In this document: positions 26,028-34,941 of the stretch, piece after piece
Layout: each line of letters starts with the position of its first letter
How positions within the stretch are numbered: position 1 is the stretch's first letter
Assembly: GCA_017503325.1 (NCBI GenBank)
Contig: JAFVTI010000029.1
Coordinates: forward strand, 62,001-126,000
DNA: 64,000 nt
From: Clostridia bacterium
GTDB lineage: Bacteria > Bacillota > Clostridia > Oscillospirales > CAG-272
Direction: 5' to 3'
Position numbers and translations under genes: made by a program
Notes under the pieces: model-generated
The model's input: the letters and a program-made list of their open reading frames with translations, nothing else
What the model was told of the DNA's origin: nothing
Database searches by the model: none

Positions 26028-27182
26028 TTATTCTTTTTCAAAAGCCTCTGCTTGTTTCACGATATTCTTGAAACGATCTAATTCACGGATAGGATCAAAT
26101 GACTCCCATTCAAGGCTGGCAGTAATTCTATTATGTTTGGGATATGTGGCATTGTATGAGTAAGAGAATTCCATACCATAAAAATATGGTAGATCACTTC
26201 TTGTAATTACATTAAACGCTTTTTCATTTATGCGCTCTTGATTTATCCATTTTTCAAGCCATTCCATGGCCTCATCATATCGTTCGAGATGTATACACAT
26301 TGCTGCACACCAATCATAGCACGGATGATTGATATAGTAAGGCACTTCATTTTCGCTTTGCCCAAATATAAGCTCATAAATATTGGGGAAAAGACGATAA
26401 CAAGCATATGCATCCTCATATCTCTGCTGCTTTTGATAAAGATGTCCGAGAAGCGAAAGATCTTGGGACAGATTCATAAGTGCTGCATTGATATTCAAAC
26501 TATATTGCTTCATAGCCTCATCTACTTTTCCCATATCGCTATATACAACAGCAAGATACCTGCCGCGGTTCTCTGTTAATTTCATTGCATGCTCTTCTGC
26601 CTTGCTATAGTCCTTCATAATTCTGTAAATACTTACGAGCCATCGATTTGCGCTGTTCAGATACTCGCTGTCTGTACAACGATTCAACACAATATGTGCT
26701 TGTCGTATTGCTTCGTCTGCCCAGGCTTTCATCTCAGATTCACGATCAACGATCTCGTCTGCAAACTGCTCCTCTGTGTAATCCCAAAGTAGATAAGTGA
26801 TGAAAGACAGTGAACAACATATAAGTTTGTAGTTGTTTGGATATATGGCTAACTCGCTCTGAAGTTCCTCACAGCATGATTTACGATGCATAAATCGGCT
26901 GATGCCATCTTCAGGTTTGTTGCTGATGCGGATCTCGACCTCTCGAATAAAGCTTTCAACTTGCTCATCACCTTCTACGCAAGCATTCCCAAATAGTATA
27001 TCGGTCGTCACTCCGAGCACGTGCGCGATCGGAACAACTTGCGAAATGTCCGGCATCCCGACATCATTTTCCCATTTGGAAACCGCCTGCGATGTAACTC
27101 CCAGCAATTCTGAAAGCTCTTCTTGCGTTAAGTTTTTTTCTTTACGTAATCTTCGAATAATTTGTCCCATTGTTTCTTTCAT
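26028..27182 (-). CDS. XRE-family regulator with TPR-like region (second)
   Basis: Residues 1-65 form a Cro/C1-type helix-turn-helix (RRLRKEKNLTQEELSELLGV, SQAVSKWENDVGMP). About 320 residues of helical TPR-like repeats follow (YEDAYACYRLFPNIYE; YDEAMEWLEKW). It resembles the regulator at 4569-5654 in design but not closely in sequence. TGGAGG upstream supports ATG 27182 rather than a TTG at 27188. Target and signal are unknown. Confidence 0.85.
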   Translation of the reverse strand: MKETMGQIIRRLRKEKNLTQEELSELLGVTSQAVSKWENDVGMPDISQVVPIAHVLGVTTDILFGNACVEGDEQVESFIREVEIRISNKPEDGISRFMHRKSCCEELQSELAIYPNNYKLICCSLSFITYLLWDYTEEQFADEIVDRESEMKAWADEAIRQAHIVLNRCTDSEYLNSANRWLVSIYRIMKDYSKAEEHAMKLTENRGRYLAVVYSDMGKVDEAMKQYSLNINAALMNLSQDLSLLGHLYQKQQRYEDAYACYRLFPNIYELIFGQSENEVPYYINHPCYDWCAAMCIHLERYDEAMEWLEKWINQERINEKAFNVITRSDLPYFYGMEFSYSYNATYPKHNRITASLEWESFDPIRELDRFKNIVKQAEAFEKE

Positions 27183-27312
27183 AATCAAGCCTCCATCTTT
27201 GATATTGGGTCTGTACTCATTATCTCACATAGTTCATAAAAATTGAAGCGAGACAAAAATGAGTTATCCCCAACTATGCGTTGGATTTTCCGACATGTCT
27301 TTTATAGTACAC

Positions 27313-27350
27313 AAAAAACCTTGGCAAATCTATACTCTGCCAAGGTTTTT
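27313..27350 (-). terminator. Intrinsic terminator after smpB
   Basis: AAAAACCTTGGCA and TGCCAAGGTTTTT make a 13-bp stem, 45 bp past the smpB stop on the minus strand. It ends the long yab/spoVB/smpB block. Confidence 0.8.
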
Positions 27351-27394
27351 GATTGTTCTGAACTGTTTGATCGCAGATCAGACATGTATATATA

Positions 27395-27871
27395 TTATTC
27401 CGCCTTATTTCGATCTCGCATACTGCGCTCAATCACGCGGTCTGCGTCGCGCTTTGCGGCATCGTCACGCTTGTCGTACAGCTTTTTACCGCGGCAGAGA
27501 CCAACCTCCACCTTGACGTGTGATCCGCTGAAATACAGAGACAGCGGGATCAAGGTAAATCCCTTTTGCGAGACAAGCCCGTGCAGCTTCAAGATCTCGC
27601 GCTTGTGCATCAGCAGCTTTTTGTCACGCAGAGGATCTTTATTGAAGATATTTCCCTGCTCGTAAGGGCTGATATGCATGCCCTTGACAAAGATCTCGCC
27701 ATCCTTGATGTCGCAATAGGCGTCCTTCAGGTTGACACCGCCCGCGCGGATGCTCTTGACCTCGGTGCCGTACAGCGCAATGCCTGCCTCGTATTTTTCA
27801 TCAACAAAATACTCGTGCCATGCCTTCTTATTCTGTGCTATGATCTTATTTCCTGTCTTTTTCTCTGCCAT
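27395..27871 (-). CDS. smpB: SsrA-binding protein SmpB
   Basis: SmpB binds tmRNA and delivers it to stalled ribosomes for trans-translation. The 158-residue protein shows the core [28 protein letters not shown] and [14 protein letters not shown] C-terminal tail that enters the empty A site. No tmRNA gene was found next to it. It is the last gene of the leftward run that starts with the spoVB-like gene. Confidence 0.97.
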   Translation of the reverse strand: MAEKKTGNKIIAQNKKAWHEYFVDEKYEAGIALYGTEVKSIRAGGVNLKDAYCDIKDGEIFVKGMHISPYEQGNIFNKDPLRDKKLLMHKREILKLHGLVSQKGFTLIPLSLYFSGSHVKVEVGLCRGKKLYDKRDDAAKRDADRVIERSMRDRNKAE

Positions 27872-27883
27872 AATTACCTGCTC

Positions 27884-28213
27884 TTAATCGTGATTGTCTT
27901 GATTGTCCTTATGAAAAATCGTTTCATCCGGAAAATGTAAGCCCAATTTCTCGCGCGCGATCCGCACGATGTAATCGTAGTCAATGGGAGAATCGATCAA
28001 AAACTTGAGCTCGTCAACCTGCTCCTTGCGGTCATCGATCTGCTGCTTGAGCTCGTTGATCCTCTCCTGATTGGCATTATATATCATGACACCGGACACA
28101 AAAGTGCACAAGGATATGACTACGATCGCGATCAGTGCGCAGCGAATCAGTATCTTCATACCTGACTTTGCGCTCTCGGTCTCAGCGGTCCGTTGCTTTT
28201 CCTGCTCGTTCAT
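27884..28213 (-). CDS. Septum formation initiator (DivIC/FtsB family)
   Basis: The 109-residue protein has one membrane helix (CALIAIVVISLCTFVSGVMIY) followed by a coiled coil (INELKQQIDDRKEQVDELK) and the conserved YIVRIAREKLGLHFPDE segment typical of DivIC/FtsB. These proteins link FtsL and FtsQ/DivIB in the divisome. ACGGAGG before ATG 28213 sets the start, which overlaps the yabQ stop by 32 bp. In Bacillus divIC lies at the end of the same yab cluster. Confidence 0.9.
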   Translation of the reverse strand: MNEQEKQRTAETESAKSGMKILIRCALIAIVVISLCTFVSGVMIYNANQERINELKQQIDDRKEQVDELKFLIDSPIDYDYIVRIAREKLGLHFPDETIFHKDNQDNHD

Positions 28214-28691
28214 TTTTTGCCTCCGTATAATTTTCAAATCCGTTTGATGCCAATTGCATCATATGTTCTATTCTGTGTTCTGTTCGTTTGATCAGTGATT
28301 TCGCGTATGCTTTTGCATATATGGGTTCAAGCGTCTTTCTATATATCCATTTTGTCGGTGCCGTTATCATGTACGAAAGCACACCGAGCAGCCACCGCTT
28401 GATCTTGGCGACCAATGCTTTGAACGCAAGATCACCAAGCAGAAATCCAATCAATGCACCGATCGGTGCAAGATATCGGTAATCTCCGTCATTGACGTAA
28501 TATACCAGTATTACCGTCACGATGCCTGCGAGAATCATAAAAATGAAATCCTTGCAGTTTACGTATATTTTTTGTATGACTGATTGCTTTGCAGCAATGG
28601 GGTCCGCCAGTCTGTAAGCCAAACTGAGGAATGCTCCAATCGGAACAGCACCGATCATCAGCATCGCCAGAGACGTCTGCGAGAGCTCCAT
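28182..28691 (-). CDS. yabQ: Spore cortex protein YabQ-like
   Basis: YabQ is a membrane protein needed for cortex formation and sits in the outer forespore membrane. The 169-residue product has four or five hydrophobic segments in its first 110 residues and a basic, helical tail (KSLIKRTEHRIEHMMQLAS). The assignment combines weak family resemblance with strong context: it lies exactly between yabP and divIC. Its ATG overlaps the yabP TGA by one base. Confidence 0.82.
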   Translation of the reverse strand: MELSQTSLAMLMIGAVPIGAFLSLAYRLADPIAAKQSVIQKIYVNCKDFIFMILAGIVTVILVYYVNDGDYRYLAPIGALIGFLLGDLAFKALVAKIKRWLLGVLSYMITAPTKWIYRKTLEPIYAKAYAKSLIKRTEHRIEHMMQLASNGFENYTEAKNERAGKATDR

Positions 28692-28963
28692 CAGCGAAAC
28701 AGCTTTTTGACAAGCCCTGATTTCTCCTTATTTCTGGGCTCGTAATAGTAAACACCGGAAACAGTACCTGAAAGTACTACGATCCCGGCGTCAATCTCTA
28801 AAACGGCAATTCGTAAGTCCTTTCCTTCAATTGCCATATCTCCGCATTGCGTTTTCAGCATGACGGCCAGCTCATCAAAGCTGATCACCTCCGTTACGCC
28901 TTCAATCCGCATCTGGCTTCGATCCTTGAGTGTGATCGAATGCTTGTTTTGTACAGTCTCCAT
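28691..28963 (-). CDS. yabP: Sporulation protein YabP
   Basis: The 90-residue protein has the YabP/YqfC beta-rich fold: ITLKDRSQMRIEGVTEVISFDE followed by DMAIEGKDLRIAVLEIDAGIVVLSG. It is a forespore-engulfment or cortex-associated protein of endospore formers. GCGGAGGCG stands 3 bp before ATG 28963. The gene is coupled to yabQ. A perfect 14-bp stem lies directly before its ribosome site. Confidence 0.88.
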   Translation of the reverse strand: METVQNKHSITLKDRSQMRIEGVTEVISFDELAVMLKTQCGDMAIEGKDLRIAVLEIDAGIVVLSGTVSGVYYYEPRNKEKSGLVKKLFR

Positions 28964-28975
28964 TCGCGCCTCCGC

Positions 28976-29015
28976 TATATTGTACTGGCAGTATTCAAAC
29001 CGCCAGTACAATATA
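28976..29015 (-). other. Hairpin between rqcP and yabP
   Basis: TATATTGTACTGGC and GCCAGTACAATATA form a perfect 14-bp stem with a 12-nt loop just before the yabP ribosome site. There is no T-run on either side, so it is not a standard terminator. It may separate or process the mRNA between the housekeeping and sporulation genes. Confidence 0.6.
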
Positions 29016-29031
29016 TGCGGATTTCCGAAAA

Positions 29032-29274
29032 TTATGATATCACTTCATACAAGGACGAAGCATCGGCCTTGGCCGTATACTCCTTGACGTCCAGCACACG
29101 CACCTTGAGCGTACGCTGTCCGAACGTAACTTCTATGATATCTCCAACCTTCACGTCGTAAGACGCCTTTGCCTGTCTGCCGTTGACACTAATATGCGCA
29201 GCATCGCAAGCTTCATTGGCAACCGTTCGTCTTTTGATGATTCTGGAAACTTTCAGGAATTTATCCAGTCGCAT
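29032..29274 (-). CDS. rqcP: S4-domain ribosome quality-control protein RqcP (YabO)
   Basis: The 80-residue protein is a single S4 RNA-binding domain (MRLDKFLKVSRIIKRRTVANEA, then HISVNGRQAKASYDVKVGDII). Its size and position in the yab cluster match YabO, now RqcP, which works with RqcH to add alanine tails to stalled nascent chains on large ribosomal subunits. It begins 3 bp after the HU gene. Confidence 0.9.
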   Translation of the reverse strand: MRLDKFLKVSRIIKRRTVANEACDAAHISVNGRQAKASYDVKVGDIIEVTFGQRTLKVRVLDVKEYTAKADASSLYEVIS

Positions 29275-29277
29275 GGA

Positions 29278-29550
29278 TCAGTTGATCTTATCCTTGAGAG
29301 CCTGAGCAGCGGAAAATACGATTCTCTTGGAAGCAGCGATCTCAACAGACTCGCCGGTCTTGGGGTTTCTGCCCATTCTTGCTTCACGGGTCTTTACGTC
29401 AAAGTTACCAAAGCCCGAGATCTGTACCTTTTCGCCGGATGCTACTGCATCGGAGATAGAGTCGATGACTGCCTTCAGAGCAGCCTCTGCATCCTTCTTG
29501 GTCATGTTGCCGTTCTCGGCGATCTTCTGAATCAATTGTGTCTTGTTCAT
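29278..29550 (-). CDS. HU family DNA-binding protein
   Basis: The 90-residue protein has the full HU fold: MNKTQLIQKIAENGNMTKKD, GFGNFDVKTREARMGRNPKTGE with the DNA-bending Pro, and the C-terminal helix. HU bends and compacts DNA. It lies between mazG and rqcP, an insertion relative to the Bacillus yab order, and has a strong promoter of its own. Confidence 0.97.
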   Translation of the reverse strand: MNKTQLIQKIAENGNMTKKDAEAALKAVIDSISDAVASGEKVQISGFGNFDVKTREARMGRNPKTGESVEIAASKRIVFSAAQALKDKIN

Positions 29551-29587
29551 TTTTTTAGTCCTTTCTTTTATATTGATTTACATTCTT

Positions 29588-29616
29588 ATTATATCACAAA
29601 AACTCATATATTGCAA
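29588..29616 (-). promoter_or_regulatory. Promoter of the HU gene
   Basis: On the minus strand TTGCAA (29611-29616), a 17-bp spacer and TATAAT (29588-29593). Confidence 0.82.
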
Positions 29617-29642
29617 GGGCTTTCGCAAATTATTGCCAATAT

Positions 29643-30458
29643 TTAAGAATTCTTAATTGCATTTTTCTTGTTTTCATCCCAGATACGTTCAAGCTCCTCT
29701 CGATCGACCTCGGATATATTCAATCCGCGATTTTCCACCTCCTGCTCGATCGCTTCAAAACGGTCAATAAACCTGTTGGTTGCATGATACAGAGCCTGCT
29801 CTGCATTCACGCCAAGCATACGTGCAAGACTGGTTACTGCGAGCAGCAGATCACCGATCTCCTTTTCAGCTTCTTCGGGGTTGTTTGTGACCTCCATGAC
29901 CTCGCGAACCTCTTCCAAAACTTTATCTCTTGCATCCTCGGGGCCCGAAAAATCAAAGCAAGCAGCCTTTTTTCCTACTTTCTGTGCTCTGAGCAGCGCA
30001 GGATACATGGGAGGAATCGCACGCAGCTTATCCGTCACGGTCATGCGCTGCTTTTCCTCGCTCTTGATCGACTCCCAATTTTTGAGTACCTGCTCGGAGG
30101 TATCGGCATATACGTCTGCAAATACGTGCGGATGACGATGAATGAGCTTGACACAGATATCATTTGCTACGTCATTGATATTGAATCTTCCCTCCTGCTC
30201 CTCAATACGGGCATGGAACACGACCTGCAGCAGTACGTCTCCAAGCTCCTCACGAAGAAGCACGGGATCTTCGGTATCAATGGCCTCGATGACCTCGTAA
30301 GTTTCTTCAATAAAGTCGTTACGGATACTTTGGTGGGTCTGCTCCTTATCCCAAGGACATCCCTGCTCGCTGCGAAGCACGACTACAACGTCCACCAGAT
30401 CGTCAAACGTATACGTTTCTTTAGACAACAATTTCTTGATCATTTCTTGAATTTCCAT
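29643..30458 (-). CDS. mazG: Nucleoside triphosphate pyrophosphohydrolase MazG
   Basis: MazG hydrolyses NTPs and dNTPs to monophosphates. The 271-residue product carries two MazG domains. The first shows CPWDKEQTHQSIRNDFIEETYE and EELGDVLLQVVFH, with the metal-binding Glu and Asp residues. The second has DKVLEEVREVME and EKEIGDLLLAV. This matches the YabN position of the Bacillus yab cluster, but without YabN's N-terminal methylase domain. Its start overlaps the spoVB-like gene by 38 bp. Confidence 0.95.
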   Translation of the reverse strand: MEIQEMIKKLLSKETYTFDDLVDVVVVLRSEQGCPWDKEQTHQSIRNDFIEETYEVIEAIDTEDPVLLREELGDVLLQVVFHARIEEQEGRFNINDVANDICVKLIHRHPHVFADVYADTSEQVLKNWESIKSEEKQRMTVTDKLRAIPPMYPALLRAQKVGKKAACFDFSGPEDARDKVLEEVREVMEVTNNPEEAEKEIGDLLLAVTSLARMLGVNAEQALYHATNRFIDRFEAIEQEVENRGLNISEVDREELERIWDENKKNAIKNS

Positions 30459-32001
30459 AAGATGATAATTCCTTTTCTTTTTTGGGTTTTATATCTGACA
30501 TTCGGAAAAGCCCGAATATATAAGCAAAAATCATATACAGCAATACGGCAGCAGCAACAGTAACGACAATCAGCAACGTGTTGGATTGAACACGCGCCGA
30601 AAGCATTCTCTTGATCAATGATGCAGTCCCTATCGAAATGGCAGAAATGCCAATCGCCCTCATCCATATCGTAACAAACGAAAACTTTGGTACGTGCTTG
30701 CCAATAGCAAACAAATTGATCAATACGATCACCGTACAGCAAAGCAGCGTGCTGATCGGGGCTGCCATGATTCCAACAGACGGGATACCGGCAAGACAAT
30801 ACAGGGATATCGCCTTGACCGCACAACCGATGGCCATGGATATCATAGGTAACCAAGGATGCATATACGCTTGCAGGATTGCATTGGTCGCAGTAATCAG
30901 GCAGCTTGCAGGCACCGAGATGCTGAGGATCAGCAAAAGCGGGATCGCCACCTCCAGCCCGTCAGATCCTTTGTATAATAAGCGAAGCACACAATCAGAG
31001 ATCATTCCCATGCCGATCGCGCCGGGAATACTGATCAAGGCAGTCAGTCTGAAGCAGCTGTTGAGCAATTCCCTTTGCTTTTGCACGTTATTTGCTTCTA
31101 TTGCATGCGCAAGATGAGGAATCAACGGCATGGCAACAGATCCGAACAATGCAGGAACTGCGCTGTAAAACGGTATTACCATTGCACTGTAACAGCCGTA
31201 CAGAGAAACCGCAGTATCAGCATCAAACCCGATATCCTGCAGCCTTCTCATAATCAACCCAAGATCAATCATCTTGGAAAGTCCGGAAAGTGCTGCACCA
31301 AGCGTAACCGGGAAAGCAACAGCCAAAAGCTGTCTGAGAAGGACACGGTATGAGATCCCCGTCGATGCTTGTTGGGAATTTTCCTTTTTGGTAAAAATCA
31401 GATACACAGCCGAAAGCATGGTGCCTGCGCTCAGCCCAAGCACAGCGAATGCGGCTGTGCTCATAGGACCTTGCTTATTCAAGATCGCGATGTAAGCAAA
31501 CGTAAGCCCCAGGAGCAGCTTACATGCTGCTTCAATCACTTGCGAGATGGCTGTTGGCACCATGTTACGCTGCCCTTGATGGTATCCTCTCAATGCACCC
31601 GAGAGACAAATGAAGAATACCGCCGGCGCAATAAAACGCAAGCTTTGCGCTGCTCCGGGTGCACCAACCCATACAGCGATCTGATCCGCAAGAAAGAATA
31701 CGGCACATGCACCCATTGCTCCAAGGGTTAAAAATACGGAAAGGGACAGCATAAAAATCCTTTTTTGCTGTCCCTTGTACTGATTCATCATGACCGAAAC
31801 GGCAACGGGCAAGCCGGTGGTCGATATGATGGACAACAGCGCGTAGACGTCATATGCTGCGTTGAAATACCCCATTCCCTGACTGCCAAGCAGACGCACA
31901 AGCGGTATTTTATAGCATACGCCGATCAGCTTGACTATGATTGCAGATGCTGTCAGCACCGCCACACCGTCAGCAAACGAGGATCTTGCTTTGTTTTTCA
32001 T
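30421..32001 (-). CDS. Polysaccharide flippase, stage V sporulation protein B-like
   Basis: The 526-residue protein has about 14 membrane helices and belongs to the MOP/MviN-SpoVB flippase group (GVCYKIPLVRLLGSQGMGYFNAAYDVY at the start, NAILQAYMHPWLP later). SpoVB-type proteins flip lipid-linked cell-wall or spore-cortex precursors. Position just before mazG matches yabM of Bacillus. AGAGGTGGTG precedes ATG 32001. Confidence 0.9.
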   Translation of the reverse strand: MKNKARSSFADGVAVLTASAIIVKLIGVCYKIPLVRLLGSQGMGYFNAAYDVYALLSIISTTGLPVAVSVMMNQYKGQQKRIFMLSLSVFLTLGAMGACAVFFLADQIAVWVGAPGAAQSLRFIAPAVFFICLSGALRGYHQGQRNMVPTAISQVIEAACKLLLGLTFAYIAILNKQGPMSTAAFAVLGLSAGTMLSAVYLIFTKKENSQQASTGISYRVLLRQLLAVAFPVTLGAALSGLSKMIDLGLIMRRLQDIGFDADTAVSLYGCYSAMVIPFYSAVPALFGSVAMPLIPHLAHAIEANNVQKQRELLNSCFRLTALISIPGAIGMGMISDCVLRLLYKGSDGLEVAIPLLLILSISVPASCLITATNAILQAYMHPWLPMISMAIGCAVKAISLYCLAGIPSVGIMAAPISTLLCCTVIVLINLFAIGKHVPKFSFVTIWMRAIGISAISIGTASLIKRMLSARVQSNTLLIVVTVAAAVLLYMIFAYIFGLFRMSDIKPKKEKELSSYGNSRNDQEIVV

Positions 32002-32046
32002 GATAACACCACCTCTCAGTTATATATATGAGAGGCAGCGTACTAA

Positions 32047-32952
32047 TCAGAACCTGATAAACTCGCGATATAAGGAATCGCTTGACAAATACGATGCCGG
32101 GATCGGTTCAATCCCGGAAACTCTGTTGAGAATATCCAGCGAGCGCAAATAGTACCTGCTGTCCTCGCTGACTGTAGGCATCAGCTCACGCAAATAAGCT
32201 GTCAGCAAATGCAGGTCATATGCCATAGAGGAATCCACAACAAAATCACAGCTGTCACGATACGGAAAAATATGAGCATCCTCGTTATTCCGAACGCCGC
32301 GCCATATCTCCAGCGTTCGTGCGGCGGTTGCGCCTCGATACTGTGCATCTCGCACGATCCTGCGGTAAAACCGGAACACATTCGGCTCAAAGACTTGTTC
32401 CCCCACAGTAATCGCTTGATCGGGACATACGAAAATACTTGTCATGCCGTACGGCTTGATCAATTCGGTAATCTCGGGATAAATAGCTTGTATGCCTTCG
32501 AATATGATGATCTCACTACGATCGCAGGAAAACTCACGGTATCCGCTGCGTTTATGCGTATGAAAATCAAACACCGGCAGACGGGTAGATTGTGAATTCA
32601 CCATTTCATAAAGGCACGCCGAAAATGCTTGCAGGTCAATGGCGTCAACGGAATCCATATCGAGAGAAACGCCTTTTTTCTGCGACATCTCAATCAGATA
32701 ATCCATGTCGTAGAAGAAATCATCCAGAGAAATCACGTGAGTCGCAATTCCCTGTTCTGCCAGCTTTGCGGTGATCTTATTCGCAGTTGTGGTTTTACCT
32801 GCACAGCTGGGGCCGGACAGGCACACGAATCTCACGTCACTTTTCAAAATATGCCGGACGGCTGCTTCTACACGCTCATCAAATTGCTTATCGCATGCAG
32901 AGAGAAACGAGATAGCTTCCTCTTTGGAATAGTGGTTTTTGGTAATGTGCAT
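32047..32952 (-). CDS. Uridine kinase-like nucleoside kinase
   Basis: The 301-residue P-loop kinase shows Walker A GPSCAGKTTT near residues 47-56, LDDFFYD as the substrate Asp motif, and FEGIQAIYPEI, all typical of the phosphoribulokinase/uridine kinase family. Clostridial relatives often carry an N-terminal TGS domain, which is absent here. Uridine or another nucleoside is the likely substrate. AAAGGAG precedes the start. Confidence 0.88.
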   Translation of the reverse strand: MHITKNHYSKEEAISFLSACDKQFDERVEAAVRHILKSDVRFVCLSGPSCAGKTTTANKITAKLAEQGIATHVISLDDFFYDMDYLIEMSQKKGVSLDMDSVDAIDLQAFSACLYEMVNSQSTRLPVFDFHTHKRSGYREFSCDRSEIIIFEGIQAIYPEITELIKPYGMTSIFVCPDQAITVGEQVFEPNVFRFYRRIVRDAQYRGATAARTLEIWRGVRNNEDAHIFPYRDSCDFVVDSSMAYDLHLLTAYLRELMPTVSEDSRYYLRSLDILNRVSGIEPIPASYLSSDSLYREFIRF

Positions 32953-32977
32953 GAAACGCTCCTTTATTGGGAATTAG

Positions 32978-34474
32978 TCAATCCAACAGGTGTCTTTCTT
33001 GATAAAACAGTTCGATTTCCTTGAGCTTTTCGATGGAGTCATTGTTTCTTAAATATTCATAAGGATATTTGTCATTAAAGAATCGCTTGATGAACGGTTT
33101 GGAACCGTCAACTGGAATGTAATCCACCGCCTTGGTGACAGCACCTGCACCGGCTGCAAAAATGGAATGCACCTCTTCCATCATATAAATATTGTAGAGG
33201 CCTTCGTTGCCATCGGTTGCAAGGCCGACGTTTTCGAAATTTCCAACCGTATTCTTTTGACGGTACATGTAGTAGGGCTTATAGCCCTCGTGCATGGATT
33301 TGATCTGCGAATAGTCCACGCACTTACCGGTATCACCACCGCGAATATCGTAGACCTTGGAGTCCTTTTGCAGAATCTCTGCAGATTTTTTGACGCAGAA
33401 GGTGTGCACGGTAATATTTTCGGGACGCAGTGCCAGGATCTTGTCAAAGGAGGCTGCAAAAGTGGAGAATTTATCTCCTGGCAAACCCGCGATCAGGTCG
33501 GTATTGATCACCTTGAAATCAGCGTTTTTTGCAATCTCATAAGCACGGTAAAAGTCCTCGCTGGTGTGCGCTCTGCCAATCCCCTGCAGCACCTCATCAC
33601 AAAGGATCTGCGGGTTGACGCTGACACGGCTTACGCCATATTCTTTGGCAACAGCAAACTTCTCAGGCGTTATGGTATCGGGTCTACCCGACTCCAACGT
33701 ATACTCTTCAAGCTTGGAAACGTCCGTTGACTCAGCGATCACGGAAAGCAGCATGCGAAGCTGATCGTCTGTCAGAATGGTGGGCGTGCCACCGCCAATG
33801 TACACGGTTTTGACATTCAAGCCAAGCCGATTGATACACGCAAATGTTTCCTTAACCTCATCACAAAGCTTTGCAAGATAATCGGGAATCAAAGACAACA
33901 GCCTCTTAGAGGTATATGACACAAATGAGCAATATGCACACCGTGTAGGACAAAACGGGATAGAGATATATACACTGCAATCCTTTTTCCCCGGTGTTGC
34001 AATGATTCGCGCCTCATTGAGCGCGACATCGGTTGCAAGCGCGGCTTTTTTGGGGATCACAAAATATTCACTTGAAAGGATCTTTTTGACTCGCGTTTTG
34101 CTGATGCCGTTCTTGAGCATTTCGGTCGCCACCTTGGAAGGCCGCACACCGGTCAGCATTCCCCAGGAGGGTCTGTATCCGCATACCTCACCGCAAACTG
34201 CAAGGATCGCATCCCCCAAGGCAAGCTTAAGCAGCTTATCACATGTAACATCATCGCGGTACGTATAATCTCTGTGCGCACTTGCTTGTGCTTCTCCCTG
34301 CGCCAATTGAGCATCCACGGAATACCCGACCTCATCCGATCGTACCTTCAGATGCATCACGGGCGTATTCGGCAAAATTTCACAATCCTCGGAAAATTTT
34401 TCACCGGGGAAAAATATCATACATAATGTTTGGACATAGTAGACGTTTACCTGTCCGTCTATGATCAATTTCAT
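32978..34474 (-). CDS. hemZ: Oxygen-independent coproporphyrinogen III dehydrogenase-like HemZ
   Basis: The 498-residue radical SAM protein has CPTRCAYCSF (4Fe-4S CxxxCxxC, near residues 170-180), YIGGGTPT and the later VNPQ..LQGIGR pattern typical of HemN/HemZ. HemZ-type proteins carry an extra N-terminal domain of about 160 residues, as here. The reaction would oxidise coproporphyrinogen III with SAM, but many HemN homologues have other roles, and no other heme genes are present. It ends 25 bp before the kinase start. Confidence 0.9.
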   Translation of the reverse strand: MKLIIDGQVNVYYVQTLCMIFFPGEKFSEDCEILPNTPVMHLKVRSDEVGYSVDAQLAQGEAQASAHRDYTYRDDVTCDKLLKLALGDAILAVCGEVCGYRPSWGMLTGVRPSKVATEMLKNGISKTRVKKILSSEYFVIPKKAALATDVALNEARIIATPGKKDCSVYISIPFCPTRCAYCSFVSYTSKRLLSLIPDYLAKLCDEVKETFACINRLGLNVKTVYIGGGTPTILTDDQLRMLLSVIAESTDVSKLEEYTLESGRPDTITPEKFAVAKEYGVSRVSVNPQILCDEVLQGIGRAHTSEDFYRAYEIAKNADFKVINTDLIAGLPGDKFSTFAASFDKILALRPENITVHTFCVKKSAEILQKDSKVYDIRGGDTGKCVDYSQIKSMHEGYKPYYMYRQKNTVGNFENVGLATDGNEGLYNIYMMEEVHSIFAAGAGAVTKAVDYIPVDGSKPFIKRFFNDKYPYEYLRNNDSIEKLKEIELFYQERHLLD

Positions 34475-34479
34475 ATCAT

Positions 34480-34941
34480 TTATTTCCCTTTATTTTTCAG
34501 AACTTTACTATCCATCACAATGGTCACGGGTCCCCAATTTGTCAGGCTGACGTCCATATCGGCGCCGAATACGCCATGCCCAACGTGACGCACGTGTTGA
34601 GAGACAAGCGAAATAAAATACTCGTAAAGGCGATTGGCTTCATCGGGAGCTGCGGACCCAAAGAAATCGGGACGGTTTCCGTGACGGTATTCCGCAAGCA
34701 GCGTAAACTGAGACACCACCAGCAATTCCCCGTCAATATCTTTGACGGAGAGGTTCATTTTACCGTTTTCATCACGGAAGATTCTGTGCTTGACAATTTT
34801 TTCGGCCAACAGTCTCGCATCCTCCTCGGTGTCTCCCTTGGCAACGCCAAGCAGGATCATCAGACCATTTCCGCATTCTCCGACGACCTCACCGTCCACC
34901 TCGACTCTGGCACACTTGACTCTTTGTAATACTGCTTTCAT
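34480..34941 (-). CDS. dtd: D-aminoacyl-tRNA deacylase
   Basis: DTD hydrolyses D-amino acids wrongly attached to tRNA. The 153-residue protein shows both conserved motifs, SQFTLLAEYRHGNRP (the SQFTL strand) and NWGPVTI (the cis Gly-Pro motif). Its start overlaps the end of the rel gene by 4 bp (ATGA), and hemZ follows 5 bp later, so the genes are translationally linked. Confidence 0.96.
   Translation of the reverse strand: MKAVLQRVKCARVEVDGEVVGECGNGLMILLGVAKGDTEEDARLLAEKIVKHRIFRDENGKMNLSVKDIDGELLVVSQFTLLAEYRHGNRPDFFGSAAPDEANRLYEYFISLVSQHVRHVGHGVFGADMDVSLTNWGPVTIVMDSKVLKNKGK

Noticed and set aside
26028..27182. The two XRE-TPR regulators as recent duplicates
   Set aside because: They share layout and the SQAVSKWE / SAQAVSKWE motif, but the rest of the sequences differ widely.
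27183..27394. Possible tmRNA gene next to smpB
   Set aside because: The gap is only about 210 bp, filled by a terminator and the start region of the XRE gene; no tRNA-like ends were seen.
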